Source: Pythium myriotylum (lineage: Eukaryota; Oomycota; Peronosporomycetes; Pythiales; Pythiaceae). From it: DNA of 64,000 nt. Shown here piece by piece: positions 52,013-63,004 of the stretch. The translations under genes and the position numbers were made by a program. The stretch is taken from contig JALJCQ010000012.1 in NCBI GenBank assembly GCA_023091665.1, positions 3,224,001-3,288,000 of the forward strand. The letters run 5' to 3'. The notes under the pieces are model-generated. The model saw only the letters and a program-made list of their open reading frames with translations, ran no database searches and was not told the origin of the DNA. Each line of letters begins with the position of its first letter. Position 1 is the first letter of the stretch.

Positions 52013-53564
52013 ATGGGGCCTAGAGCTAGGGCTACGCCTGGCCCTCCTTCGTTGGTGGCGCTTCCCGGCTTCTCGTGCGAGACTACATGCTTCGCCCTGT
52101 CGTTAATGGTCGTCGAAGTAGGCGCGACCGCTGCGATGTTCCTGCTGTATGGTTTATCACAATTGCACCAGCAGTTGTTCATGGTTTGTGGTATCATCAG
52201 CCTTATCAGTGTCAGCGGTGGACTCTCGGTATGCATTCAGAAAAATGGATCGGAACGCGAACCAACTAACAAATACACACATGTAGAGCTTGTGCCGGTC
52301 TACGCCGTTTGTCACAGCGAGCTTAGCACTGTGTATAACTACCACCTTCGCCTTCATCCTTAGTGGTGGCATATGCGTAATCTCGATTCTTAACGTACAC
52401 TCCTCTGTGGCTTCATACCTCAACAAGTTTCCAATGCCAATCTCGCAAAGTGCGAACAAAAAGGTAGGAAACTTGAAAACTGAATCACCGATTCAACTTG
52501 AAGACTCATTCTCCTCCTTATAGTTGATTCGAGACACTAAAGTCACTCTTGCCCTCGCTGCAACGGTTCTCTTCTTCTCTGCGCTGTGCCACGCGGTTCA
52601 CGCTCACCATCTGAACAAGCTGGTCGGCCCGCAGCGAAGCACCATCATTTACCTCCAGGCCTTCAGTCTCCTCGTGATCCCATTCTCTCTCTTCCTAGTC
52701 GTTGGTGGGCAGTATATCGCTGATTCAGGGACACTCGCATCAGCTCCATACACTAGCATCATCGTCTTCGGTTGTGGGGTGCTCCTTCTGTCTATTGCTG
52801 TTTTGGCCTTCATCGGTGGATCATTCGAGTACCGCCGTCTTCTCTCGCTCTGTGTGATGTTATCTTATGTCACCGCATCCCTAATGGTCGGACTCTCGGT
52901 CACATATTTGGCGCTCAGGAGTCGTGTCGAGGCGTACATCTTGCTACATTGGGAGGCGCTTCGTATCGTACTTCCACCAACTTTCCAGGCGCGATACGAC
53001 CGAGACCAATTTGTGGAACTCGTGCAAAATAATCTTGTCACTGTCGCCTACGTGGGAATCGTGAGTGGTTTGTTCACTTTCCAGACAGCAGGCGTGTGTG
53101 TCGAGCTCATGAACCACACGACTATGCTAAAACGCCAACTTGCCCATGACAAACAAGACATCCGACGCCTTGAAGCACAAACCAACATAACCGATAGCGA
53201 TGCCTCGGTCGACGGTAGTGGTGCTGTGGTCAAACCTGTGGGGGAACCTCAGGTGGCGCAGCGTCACGAGTGGCGAAAATACTTTGAGACGTCCAAACGT
53301 CGCCAGCGCATTGCGATGCGCATCTTTGCCTTTCTCTTTGTCGCGGGTGCGGGAGTCGCTTGTTTTCTAAAATTTAGGATAGAACGCCGATTTAGCTTTA
53401 GGAAGGCTTCTAAATCCTACGGGAATCGGTCCAATACCGTAACGAGGGTTTCGTCGACTACAGATACGGTACACCCACGTATCTGTTTTGCAAGCACAAA
53501 CATTTTGGGAATAACCCAACACTCACAAGGTTGCAAAAAAAAATCGTCTTGCTGGGACTTTTAG
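52013..53564 (+). CDS. multi-pass membrane protein, three exons
   Basis: Exons 52013-52228, 52287-52463 and 52524-53564 join in phase into 477 residues. Introns are 58 and 60 bases: GTATGC...CTAAC...TAG and GTAGGA...TCCTCCTTATAG. Hydrophobic segments near residues 24-46, 52-70, 79-104, 138-160, 174-193, 206-228, 236-259, 298-322 and 397-415 suggest about nine membrane spans. A loop with charged heptad-like sequence (KRQLAHDKQDIRRLEAQ) precedes the last. The last about 60 codons read into the 44-bp inverted repeat (RIERRFSFRKASKS), so the original C-terminus has probably been replaced. No family was recognised; a distant tetraspanin-like origin is possible but unsupported. Exon 1 start: ATG in a good context (gaaccATGG). 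Confidence 0.7.
53391..53433. repeat. right copy of the 44-bp inverted repeat
   Basis: Reverse complement of 51102-51145 with one mismatch and one gap. It lies inside the 3' end of the membrane protein reading frame. Confidence 0.85.
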
Positions 53565-53860
53565 ACATGCTACACACTGATTCGCTGAAGATGATCCACC
53601 ACGGCGAAAAATATTTAACCTTACCGTGCGCAATCGAAAGGACCACAGATCGGACAGAATTTTTTGCTGTCCTCGTCAAATTCAGCATTGAACGAAAAGG
53701 AGGGATCACTTCAACATCAAATGAGGCTTTGGATTCAGCCGCGTTCGCTGAACGTGAGATTCGAAAAAGGCGCGCAAAATTCCAAGGTCCAAAATGGTAT
53801 CGATTTAGAAGGGATATTTTCTTAAGTCGACGTCACCCATCCGATATAGGCACTCATTAA
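53531..53860 (+). other. hypothetical ORF, 109 codons
   Basis: Its start overlaps the end of the membrane protein frame; the first convincing Met is at MLHTDSLKMIHH. The second half is basic (REIRKRRAKFQGPKWYRFRRDI). No family was recognised and no promoter seen. Could be an exon or a decayed transposon piece. Confidence 0.3.
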
Positions 53861-54213
53861 AAACCGAGCGAAGGTAGTACGGGACACGGGGCCAATGGGT
53901 GTTCCTGCCATGCTCCTTCAATAGGAAACGAAGCAACAAGGATCAAACAACGGAGAATGGAGATACAAGCTGCTTCTCCCATTGGTCCACAATGTCCAGA
54001 GCATCGCACACAGAGTAACGCGGTCTATTTCCCACGAAGACTTTTTCGATCCGGGCAAATGAAATAAGATCCCGTATCGAGCCTAGGTTAGAATGAGTTG
54101 CGCAAAGAGGTAAGTGATAGGAAATGCATGATTTCCATTAACTTTATCTTCGCAGCGACGACAACAAGATGATGGCAGCGGGATGAACCTTCTTAAATGC
54201 TGGATCTCTTGAG
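53861..54213. other. intergenic, nothing recognised
   Basis: No open frame with features on either strand. Confidence 0.4.
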
Positions 54214-54690
54214 CTAATGTCTTCTTGTCGGAGTTGAAAGCACAGTACCAACGAGATGATGCAACGATTTTGTGTTTGCGCCCACTTGGGTTGTTGACTT
54301 CGCTATAATCGGCACTTGTTGTTGCAGTCCCTCCACGACGGCAGATAGGTGTCTACATGTGTCGACGTGCTTGGCCAGGGTCGAATCCATGAATGCAGAA
54401 ACTGGGCGGGAGTCCACTGGTGCAAACTTTGGAGAAACGGACTCGATCAACCCAGATAGTAGCTGATCATCGTCGTGCGGTTTTGTATGAAGTTGCTCGA
54501 GCCACTGCACGTATGCGGTGCATGAAGGGCAAACATGCCAGATGGCTCGGCCTGCCTTACAAACCAGGCAGGGCTTCTTTTGTTTGGCCCGCCTTACATA
54601 CCAGGCTGGCGGTCTTGTCCGTGCAGGCTTCCAGTGGCGTTGGTGAAACCAGGTAGGTGGTCTTCTCCCGGCACATTTTCAGTGAGGTCG
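54214..54690 (-). other. Cys/His-rich reading frame, gene fragment
   Basis: A minus frame open from about 54690 to 54214 without an early Met contains PPAWYVRRAKQKK, then CLVCKAGRAIWHVCPSC, a C-x2-C...H-x-C-x2-C zinc-binding pattern. It is followed by WLEQLHTKPHDDDQLL and a helical tail. The DNA repeats the motif for PPxWYVRRxK at least twice in 54580-54780, in different frames. It could be the C-terminal zinc finger of a transposase (piggyBac-type enzymes end in a Cys-rich domain) or an exon of a host gene. Not resolved. Confidence 0.35.
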
Positions 54691-55173
54691 ACGTGGCTGT
54701 GATGTTAAGATGTGACGAGGTGCCTCGTGACACAACGGAGACGGTGCGTCTTGGTCGGCCTTACATGCCAGGCGGACTGTGTTGATCATACTCAGAGTGA
54801 GAATCATAACAGCGATTAATGGAGTTCTCTTAACAGCTCATTTGAGGCGCCACAGAGGAGCAATGCCACGTCATCAACTTGGGTTTTGTCGGCCACTTGA
54901 GTTGTCGAAGAAAGAAGTAAGAATGAGCCCGGCGGAAGCCTTTGCCCACGAACCTAGCAACCAACACTTCATCTTTTCCGAGTGGTGTCAGCCATCAACT
55001 TCATGTTTGACGCCAGTGGCGTCAGTGGCGGGAACACCATCATCATTCCGGGTTGCCCTGGTCTTTGGGTTGGTTTTCATCAAGTATAAACGATGATCAA
55101 AACATCTTAGGCTCTTATTATTCATCCCCCAATCAGCCAACGTTATTCTAGTTGTGGTACTACCATTGGCTAA
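54691..55173. other. intergenic, nothing recognised
   Basis: A 105-codon plus frame (54779-55096) lacks any recognisable feature. Confidence 0.35.
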
Positions 55174-55623
55174 ATGGTTTATGGAAGCCCCCCCCAAGAT
55201 TCCATTATCATTTCTCTTAACAGGTTTCTGGATGGACTTGTTCACTGGATGGCCTCGTTCACTAGCGCTCTCGTCTCGAAGATGACAAGACCCAGAAGGA
55301 ACAAACGAACGCCAGCATGTTCACAGAAGAAGCCGAAGGCGACACCGTTCATGCGTCTTTGCTTCTCTACACGAGACAGCGTGCGTCCGGGCATGAAATT
55401 CTCGCCACAGGCGGCTCGCGTGCTGTCACCGCACTTTCCACGTGCGCATGATCCAAGGGCTAAGACTCTCATGGAAGCGTTCCTGTCATCGGCTCCAGTG
55501 GCCGTGAAAGATCACATCCACCGCGACAACGTGTTCTACCTATTCGAACGATATCGCCGTCTACCGGCATCACCAACGCCTTCAATCGCTACGACGGTCG
55601 ACTTGAACGACCTGTACGACTGA
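55174..55623 (+). other. hypothetical ORF, 149 codons
   Basis: Contains one hydrophobic stretch (IIISLNRFLDGLVHWMASFTS), a basic segment (KMTRPRRNKRTPACSQKKPK) and a Pro/Thr-rich end (LPASPTPSIATTVDLNDLYD). A CTCTTAACAG at 55216-55225 looks like a 3' splice site, so the coding part may start at GTTTCTGG as a last exon. I do not recognise the product. Confidence 0.35.
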
Positions 55624-55708
55624 GAAGATAAGAATCGGATCTAACGCAAGCAACATACTTGACTTGCTCATGAAAGACTTCATACTTCGAGATCCCATGA
55701 ACATCTCT

Positions 55709-55902
55709 ATTACTTGAAGTTGAGTCATTGTGTCCGGTCGAAAATTCCACGACCGTCTTTGTATTACTTGAAGTTGAGTTATTGTGTCCGGTCGAAAATT
55801 CCACGATCGTCTTTGTATTACTTGAAGTTGAGTTATTGTGTCCGGTCGAAAATTCCACGATCGTCTTTGTATTACTTGAAGTTGAGTTATTGTGTCCGGT
55901 CG
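55709..55902. repeat. tandem repeat, 54-bp unit, about 3.6 copies
   Basis: Units start at 55709, 55763, 55817 and 55871 (attacttgaagttgag...), with one or two C/T differences. Since 54 is a multiple of three, every frame repeats an 18-residue unit. One minus frame (55589-55906) gives STGHNNSTSSNTKTIVEF repeats. Confidence 0.9.
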
Positions 55903-56011
55903 GCAATCGAGTTTTTGTTGGTGGTGTTCAACCCCGCCTGGTACTTATGTTTCGGGTAATCTCATTATCAAGAAGACGCAAAATCCGTCGTCCGCAGTCG
56001 CAGCAAGTAGC

Positions 56012-59000
56012 ATGGATGCAGATTTCTCGTCGCAAAAAAGGAGGGAGACCGCCCAGCAAAGGAAGCGCCGACTTGAGCTCCAAACTAAGCGGAACCGTGG
56101 TCGAAAGAACAAGGGCAATAGTGGCGATTCAAATGTCCTAGCGACTGATGCACATTACAAAGAACGTCTGGCGCGTCAGAGAGAGTATAATCGGCGTCGG
56201 GCTAACATTGATGTCAACCGTGATATTTTCCTCGGCATGAGTCCTCCAAGCGATGAACTGTTTCCTTCCTCCTCCCTTGTCACCACAGGTTTCAGCGCGC
56301 ATTGATGAGGAACTGATCGCGGCTTTAGGAGCAATTGGCCTTGACGAATGCGTGTGTTGCATCTGTGACAGGCTCGTCCTGCGCTCCAGCACAGTGTGGG
56401 AAAGCGAAAACAATAGAAGCTTAATTGCAGCCATGAAACGGGTGCTACGTCGTCCCGAGTCTGGCCTACCGGCAGTTCTTATCGCACAGTACAGTTGTGC
56501 AGATATTTGTCCCGAGTTTGCGAACATCATGCTTTCTCGACGAGGTATACAAAGGTTTCGCGACGAGGTGAAATTCTTTGTCTGCAGCGGGTGTAAGCCT
56601 GCACTGGCTTCCAAAGAGCCGGAATTACCGAAATACGCGATAGCAAATGGGTTTTTTGTCGGTTTTCTTCCGAGCGAACTCGTCGATGCTACGTGGATTG
56701 AAGTGGTCATGACTCAACTTACAACAGTTGTAGCCCAGACTCGCGTGATGCGAGGAGGAAGACATAGGGCAATTCGATCACATTGCATGGTTTTCGACGC
56801 AACGCCGGGCCCAGCAGCGACGTTGTTACCGAGGAGAGTTGACCGAACAGGCAACTATCAAGTCGTTTTGACAGGCCCTATGACAGATGAGCAAAAGGAC
56901 CACATCCGAAAACTACATCGAGTTCGCGGTCACATCGTTCAGGGTTTGTTACGATTCTTTAAGACCCACAATCCGTTCTACGCAGGTGTTGAAGTAGACG
57001 ATCGCATTGTCGACTCTGTGGATTTTGAGGCCCAATGCTTTGAGAGCTTAGTCACTAAACAAGAAGATAATGCACTTGCTGAGAAAGCTGACCAAGAGCA
57101 AGAGTCTCCAGCGAGCCGAAGTTACGATGTAAACGCAGACATGGAGGATGAATGTTGCCTGATTGAGCGAAACATTCTCCTTGCTCTTGAAGAGATCGTA
57201 CCTGATTTACCTTTTGCTCAACGCGTGATTGATCTCAATGCTCATGATACATCGGTTGAACCACGGCTGCGCGTTGATCATTCAAATCGATTTGCAACCA
57301 GTGTTGATCTCGAAGCAAAAATGCACGCACACCTTTTTCCGTTTGGGAGAGGGCATCCTGGTGAGGACAGATCCATTTACGTCTCAAAACGCGACTGCAT
57401 GAGATATTATGCAACTCACAGCTCACGTCGATTTGCCCAAGACCCAACATTTATGATGACGGCATTCGCTCGCCTCGCAATTGAGAACATGCACATGCTG
57501 ACTTCAGTTAAATGCAAGCAATATGGTGAAGTCTTCGACGGCTACGAAACTATATCATACGAAGATTTGGCGGCAGCATTGATTAATAACGAGAGGCGAC
57601 AACGCGGTCAGGCGAACGCGATACCAACATGCCCTTTGACCGCGAGGTTTCTCAATTCAGTAGAGATCGGGTCGGTTGCCGTTTGGGGGAGTGCTGCTGA
57701 ACGGCGGCGTTGTCGACAAGAGGCATTCGGATATCAAACTCGTTATGGGTAGCCATCACTGTTTGTGACATTGGCACCCAACACTGACAACTCCTACGCC
57801 GTGGCACATTATGCAGGAGTGCTTTCCGTGGAGAGCGTGGAGAGCCTTTTTGACCACCTTGAAGCTGATCTGCCATCCACTGCGGAAATGAAGCGCATCG
57901 CAATGATGGATGATAGCGCATCTGCGAAACTCTTCACGCGAATTGTTGATGCATTTATACATCACGTGCTTGGAATTGATCGAGTATCCAAGCAATCGTG
58001 CGGTGGCTTATTTGGCAGAACGAGAGCGTATTACGGCATGGTAGAGACACAAGGTCGTGGGACGCTTCACATTCATTTCCTGCTATGGATTCACGGTATC
58101 CCCACAAATAGCCAAGACTATGACGAGCTTGTTCGGAGTCGAGGAGATTCATTTTTGAACAAGGTTACATCTTACGCCGATAGCATCGTTACAAATCAGT
58201 TTCCTCTTAAGTTGCAATTAGCTCGATGCGGGAACTGTGGTCAAAACGGCTCGCTGGTGCCTCTAAAGTTACCGACAAGTGCGCGAAAAAGGCCAAAACG
58301 TATACCCTACTCCATGAATGAGCCGCCAGTCGCTGTTTGTGATGGATGTGGTCAGCAGTCAAGCTCACAACATCTTGTGCGTCAGTGTATGCTGGACATA
58401 CGCCCTCCCCACTGGCCACCTCCAATGCGAGCCTTATCGACAAGTGAGACGATCAATAGAGTTGCTTTGGAGGCAAATGTCCGTGAGTCGGCCTTGGCAT
58501 CCGAAAATTGTGTGCGGGATCGAGAAATGTTTTATGCCGCAATGGGGGAGCTGGATGATGATATCGTGATGGAAGAGCTTCTGCGATCTCGAAATTGCCC
58601 TCAACTTGGCTATATCCATCAAAATGAGGATTTACAGCACAACGACATCATGGCCAGGCTGATTCGACTCACGCCACCAACATTTGATACTGAGAGAATG
58701 CATCCACACCACCGAGATTATTTGATTGCGAGTCTGGTTCAAGACCTAAACATTCATGGGTGGGGTCACACTGGAAGCCGTTTTTAAGAGCAGCAAGTCA
58801 GATCAGATAATCATTGTCGGTATGACTTTCCGAGAGACCGAGTACCAAGAACAACTGTGCACAACTTTAAAGTAGTCCTGAAGAGGCAGCTCGGGCACGA
58901 GTTCGTGAATGGATACAACAGTACAATTATGAAGGGTTTTAAGTGCAACCACGACATTCAAATCTTATTTGGTGGTCGGGACGCGACGAATCGAATATAC

Positions 59001-61943
59001 TACTGCTGCAAGTATGTGACAAAGCCCCAACAACAGATTGACTGTACCTCAGCAGTTGCTTTGGCAAGTTTCCAGCGTAGGCAGCTCCACGAGATTCGTG
59101 ACGCGGAATCTCAGAATCCACCGGATCTGTGTGATGTTCGAAGGAGGAGGGTGTCAGGAATGGTCTACACATTCACGAATAAGCAGGAAATAGCAGGGCC
59201 ACTTGCAGCGTTGTATATACTCAGAGGCTCTTGCAGCTATTCAAGCTGGAGTTGTTCAACGCTCCCTCTCCGTGATATCATCGCTAGACTTGAGCGTCTT
59301 GGAGAATATTCATGCACACAAGTTGAGAGCACGGATGAGGCGAATGGCACTAGTCGCGGCCGTTACAAATCCGCTTCATTCTGGGACGATTATATCTGCC
59401 GTCCAGAGGCTACAGAAGCACTCGGTACTTACACATTTGCAATGAAGTGCTACCGCAGACTTCGTGGGCGTACCATCTCACCTCGCCACTTGTTTCAAAC
59501 GAATCATCCATTTGCAAAATCCCACTACATAGGCTATCGACAAGAGGAAGCTGTTCCAGTTATTCGTGGCCCTCGATTGCCTAGTTATGACAAGTTGAAG
59601 AGCGATGAGGATTTTGAAAAGTACGCCAAGATTGCATTGATACTCTTCAAGCCCTTCCGATCTATTAACGATCTATTACAGAATAGCGGGTGGATTGACG
59701 CATTCAAATCTTGGGAGCCGACGAGGAATACGTTCACGCGTAGCATTATGGCGAACATGGAGGACTACTTTGTTGGAAAAGCAAGGGAAGACGATCCAGT
59801 CGTAGATGAACCAAGAGATGTTAGTAGCCACGGCTCGGACAGCGAGTCTATCTCTTCTGACAATTACGCCTACGAAAGTGAAGACATCTTTGACCACCCA
59901 CAAGATGACTTCGTTAGTGATGATGTCTATGTACGCTTCTTTTCAAACGAAGACAGCGATGAAACCACGTTACCCGTGTTTCCAACACCACCTGCCTATC
60001 CCCCTCGAATCCAGTCTGTCTTATCCGATTTTAAGAGTCATGCCCTGATGGAAAGCATTTCCAATATAGTGGCAACGTCAAATCGGGGAATCAATTCGAC
60101 TGAACACGGGGAAAATATCCGGTTTTTAGTCGATGATTTGAAGAAATGGGTTCGAAGTAGTCTATCTGATTCAAAACTTCAAGGTGTTCAGGCAACCCCT
60201 CACCAATCCGAACCCTCCTATCTCCCGATGAGGGTGACGGAACTCATTGACGAAACCCTCCAAGTTGACCTCCTCAGGTGGGAGCCAGTATCGATAAGCG
60301 AAGACTTGAACCAAAGGCTTCCAGAGTATTGCAAAGTCGGAGTTGCATCAAAAACGTTCAGTCTGAACGAACGCCAGCACGGGGCTTTCGTTGTCGTGAC
60401 AACCCACTTGCTCAAGCGATGGAGGAATATGTCTGCATTATCGAACCGTGCCACCATTCTATCGGACGAAGAAGTTGAACGACAACAGCTGCGTTTTTTT
60501 GTAGGGGGTGAAGGAGGCACCGGGAAAAGTCGCGTTATCGGTGCTATTAATGCATTTTGTGCTTCCTGGTGTAGAAAGGGTGCCGTGCTCGTCACTGCTC
60601 TTACTGGTAAAGCAGCAAGTTTGATAAATGGTCGAACCTTGACAAGTCTAGAAGTGGCTCTCAACGGTGTCAACAGTGGGACGATGCTACGAGAGGTGGA
60701 TTGCATTGTGATTGACGAGGTGTCAATGATGTCAAAAGCCCAGCTTTTGCGATTAGACCGGAGCCTAAGAAGGACGAAGCGACTGAAAAACATTCCATTT
60801 GGAGGACTTCACGTTATCCTGGTTGGAGACTTCATGCAACTACCGCCAGTTGGTGCTGAACCTATCCATCAAGATCCATCCACGAAACCAAACCCATCCC
60901 TGACTGATATAGAGGGGTTCAACCTCTGGCGCCGATTTGACAAAGTTATAACTCTGAAAGAAAGTGTTAGATTCAGAGCAGATCCGTGCTGGGGAGAAGG
61001 GTGTTCCAACGCCCGGTACGGTAACTGGAGCGAATCGTTCATCTCCAGAATCAACGAGAGGATAATAGGCCCCGAAACGCGGCGCTCATTTGATGCAGGC
61101 ACCGTGTTCGTGACTCAAGACAATGATACAAGGACTGCAATCAACGATTTCTTCATTTCTGTTGTTTGCAAGAAGCTTCCACAAGAAGAATCTCCAATAC
61201 GAGTCATGGCAAATTTCAGAGGTGCTTTGAACAATCTCAGCGCTGATGACATCGACCGAGTAATGGGAACATCTGATGCGAAATTCGGTCGAATGGCGCC
61301 TTATCTTGATCTTGTCCCCGGTATGCCAATTCAGATCACGCAAAACGTTCGTACACAAAAAGGTGTCGCCAATGGAACAATGGGGACTTTGCATAGCGTT
61401 CACTTTCCTGACGGAGTGAGGTTTCGGCGCGTCCTGGATCGACGATTAGGTATCGTCGTGCGAGTTCCTGAGAGCCCACCACTTTATGCTTTGGTTCGTC
61501 TTAAGCGTGGGGAAGGCGCAATTCCGATTACGAATCAGCTTGATGCAAGCATTTTTCCTGTATTTCCCGATGCGGAAGCATTCAAGACGGCTTCGATAGA
61601 ATTGACACCATCATTTGATGGTCAGAGACGAACACTATCGCTGAAACTGCAGTAGTTTCCATTTGTGTGCGCAGTAGGCGCCACTGTGTACAATGTCCAA
61701 GGTGAATCTCTCAAATCACTAGTAGTGGTGGACTGGAAGGCAACACCCTCACGTGCAAACAAGCCACAGCAAGCATACCTCATGGTCTCTCGAGTCGTCG
61801 TTGGTGAGGGGTTATCCTGTTTGAAACCACTAACAACCTCAATGGCATCTTGGTCCAAGCCACCTCTATCTGCAATAAAAGAAGAAGAACGCCTCGATAA
61901 GATAAGCGAACAAACTCTTAGAGAAGCGTTTGGTTCTGTGTAA
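56012..61943 (+). pseudogene. Helitron Rep-helicase, three in-frame stops
   Basis: Likely start ATG 56012 (MDADFSSQKRRETAQQRKRR) with a basic N-terminus. The frame changes between about 56210 and 56289 (a possible short intron ending CACCACAG, or an indel). From 56289 a single register runs to 61943, crossing TAG (57750-57752), TAA (58785-58787) and TAG (61653-61655). Features in order: zinc-finger-like CVCCICDRLV; Helitron-like N domain; Rep HUH motif GRGTLHIHFLLWIHG; Rep Tyr region IYYCCKYVTK; a PIF1-type SF1 helicase with GGEGGTGKSRVIGAI (Walker A), VIDEVSMMSKAQLL (Walker B), HVILVGDFMQLPPVG, ITQNVRTQKGVANGTMG and the last motif ATVYNVQGESL. Helitrons move by rolling-circle replication. 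I could not identify the TC and CTRR ends. Confidence 0.85.
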
Positions 61944-63004
61944 GTGAAAATATATTGACGAACTGGTGCACATTTTCCGATTGACTCTTGAGATAGCCAA
62001 ATCTTCGACCTGGTGATCTTGAGCACTTTACTCGCAGATGATGTCCACGATGCGTGTGACACACTGGCAGAAAATACCGTCATATACCAGGCGCTTACGT
62101 GTTCCAGGTAGTTTCAACACAGCCCCACTGATAGGGATTTTAGGGGACTCAAGAGTTTCTCCAAAGATGGTAACCGTTAGCAGCAGTGAATCAACGTCCA
62201 CCCTACCCTCCTCACTCTCCTCGTGAGTCGCTTTGAACTAAAATACCGTCATAATACGTTATCAACTCAAAGCATCGAGGTAGCTTACCTCCATCAGTTC
62301 ATCAAGGGGCTCGACTGGGCTTGCGTCCGTCAGATGTAGGCGAATGAAGCGCCTATCTCCGTACTTGTGCTCCGAGGCCCACAACATCATTCCGCGTACA
62401 ATTACGTCTACCGGAGCGCTATCTGTTGTTTCCGTTGGGACGTAGGCACGGAATTCTTACATAGAATGCTGGTTAGAGCCAACAAAAAACTAGGTAGTGT
62501 GCTAACGTACCATCGACTGTCGAAAGAACAACCTCTTCGCGAGCAGCTCGAGCAAGACGACGTTCCAAACGCGCCGCTTTAAGCCGCTTCAATGGGGAAT
62601 GCATCTCATTTCGCTTTGATGATTGCCTCACCGGTGATACAAGATTGGGCAGCTCTTTTACCCGGTGCCATCTTTGTAGCGCGTTGAAAACAAAACAATG
62701 AGCAGTTGCGGAGCACACAAACAACTAAGAACACACAAGACTCAATCCGCAAGAGTATACAGCAAAAGTTGAATCCGTCTGATTTGACCAATAGTAGGCG
62801 AGTATGTGTGGGACAGAATAACTCCACGGCACGCGATAGTACGATGGTGCGGGGAGAAATTTGTCTGACGTTATAGACTTTGGACAAAATAACTCGAGTC
62901 AACGATTAGGATTACCTTGGCCGACGTGATAATATATCTGGCTGGGACAGTTGTCGATCATGTTGGACTGAATTGGACAACGAAGCTGGACCTAGAGAGG
63001 GAGA
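61944..63004. other. Helitron 3' flank and intergenic
   Basis: A good donor (GTAAGTG at 61939-61945) and acceptor (CTCGCAG ending at 62037) suggest a 3'-terminal intron, after which a 62-codon frame (62038-62226) is open. The pairing is not certain. The phrase aaaataccgtcat occurs at 62069 and 62238. On the minus strand, a short frame starting MAPGKRAAQ near 62671 has a CTCATTG initiator-like string upstream, weak evidence for a small gene. Confidence 0.35.

Noticed and set aside
55709..55902. possible CRISPR array
   Set aside because: The 54-bp units are contiguous, with no spacers; it is a plain tandem repeat in a eukaryotic sequence.
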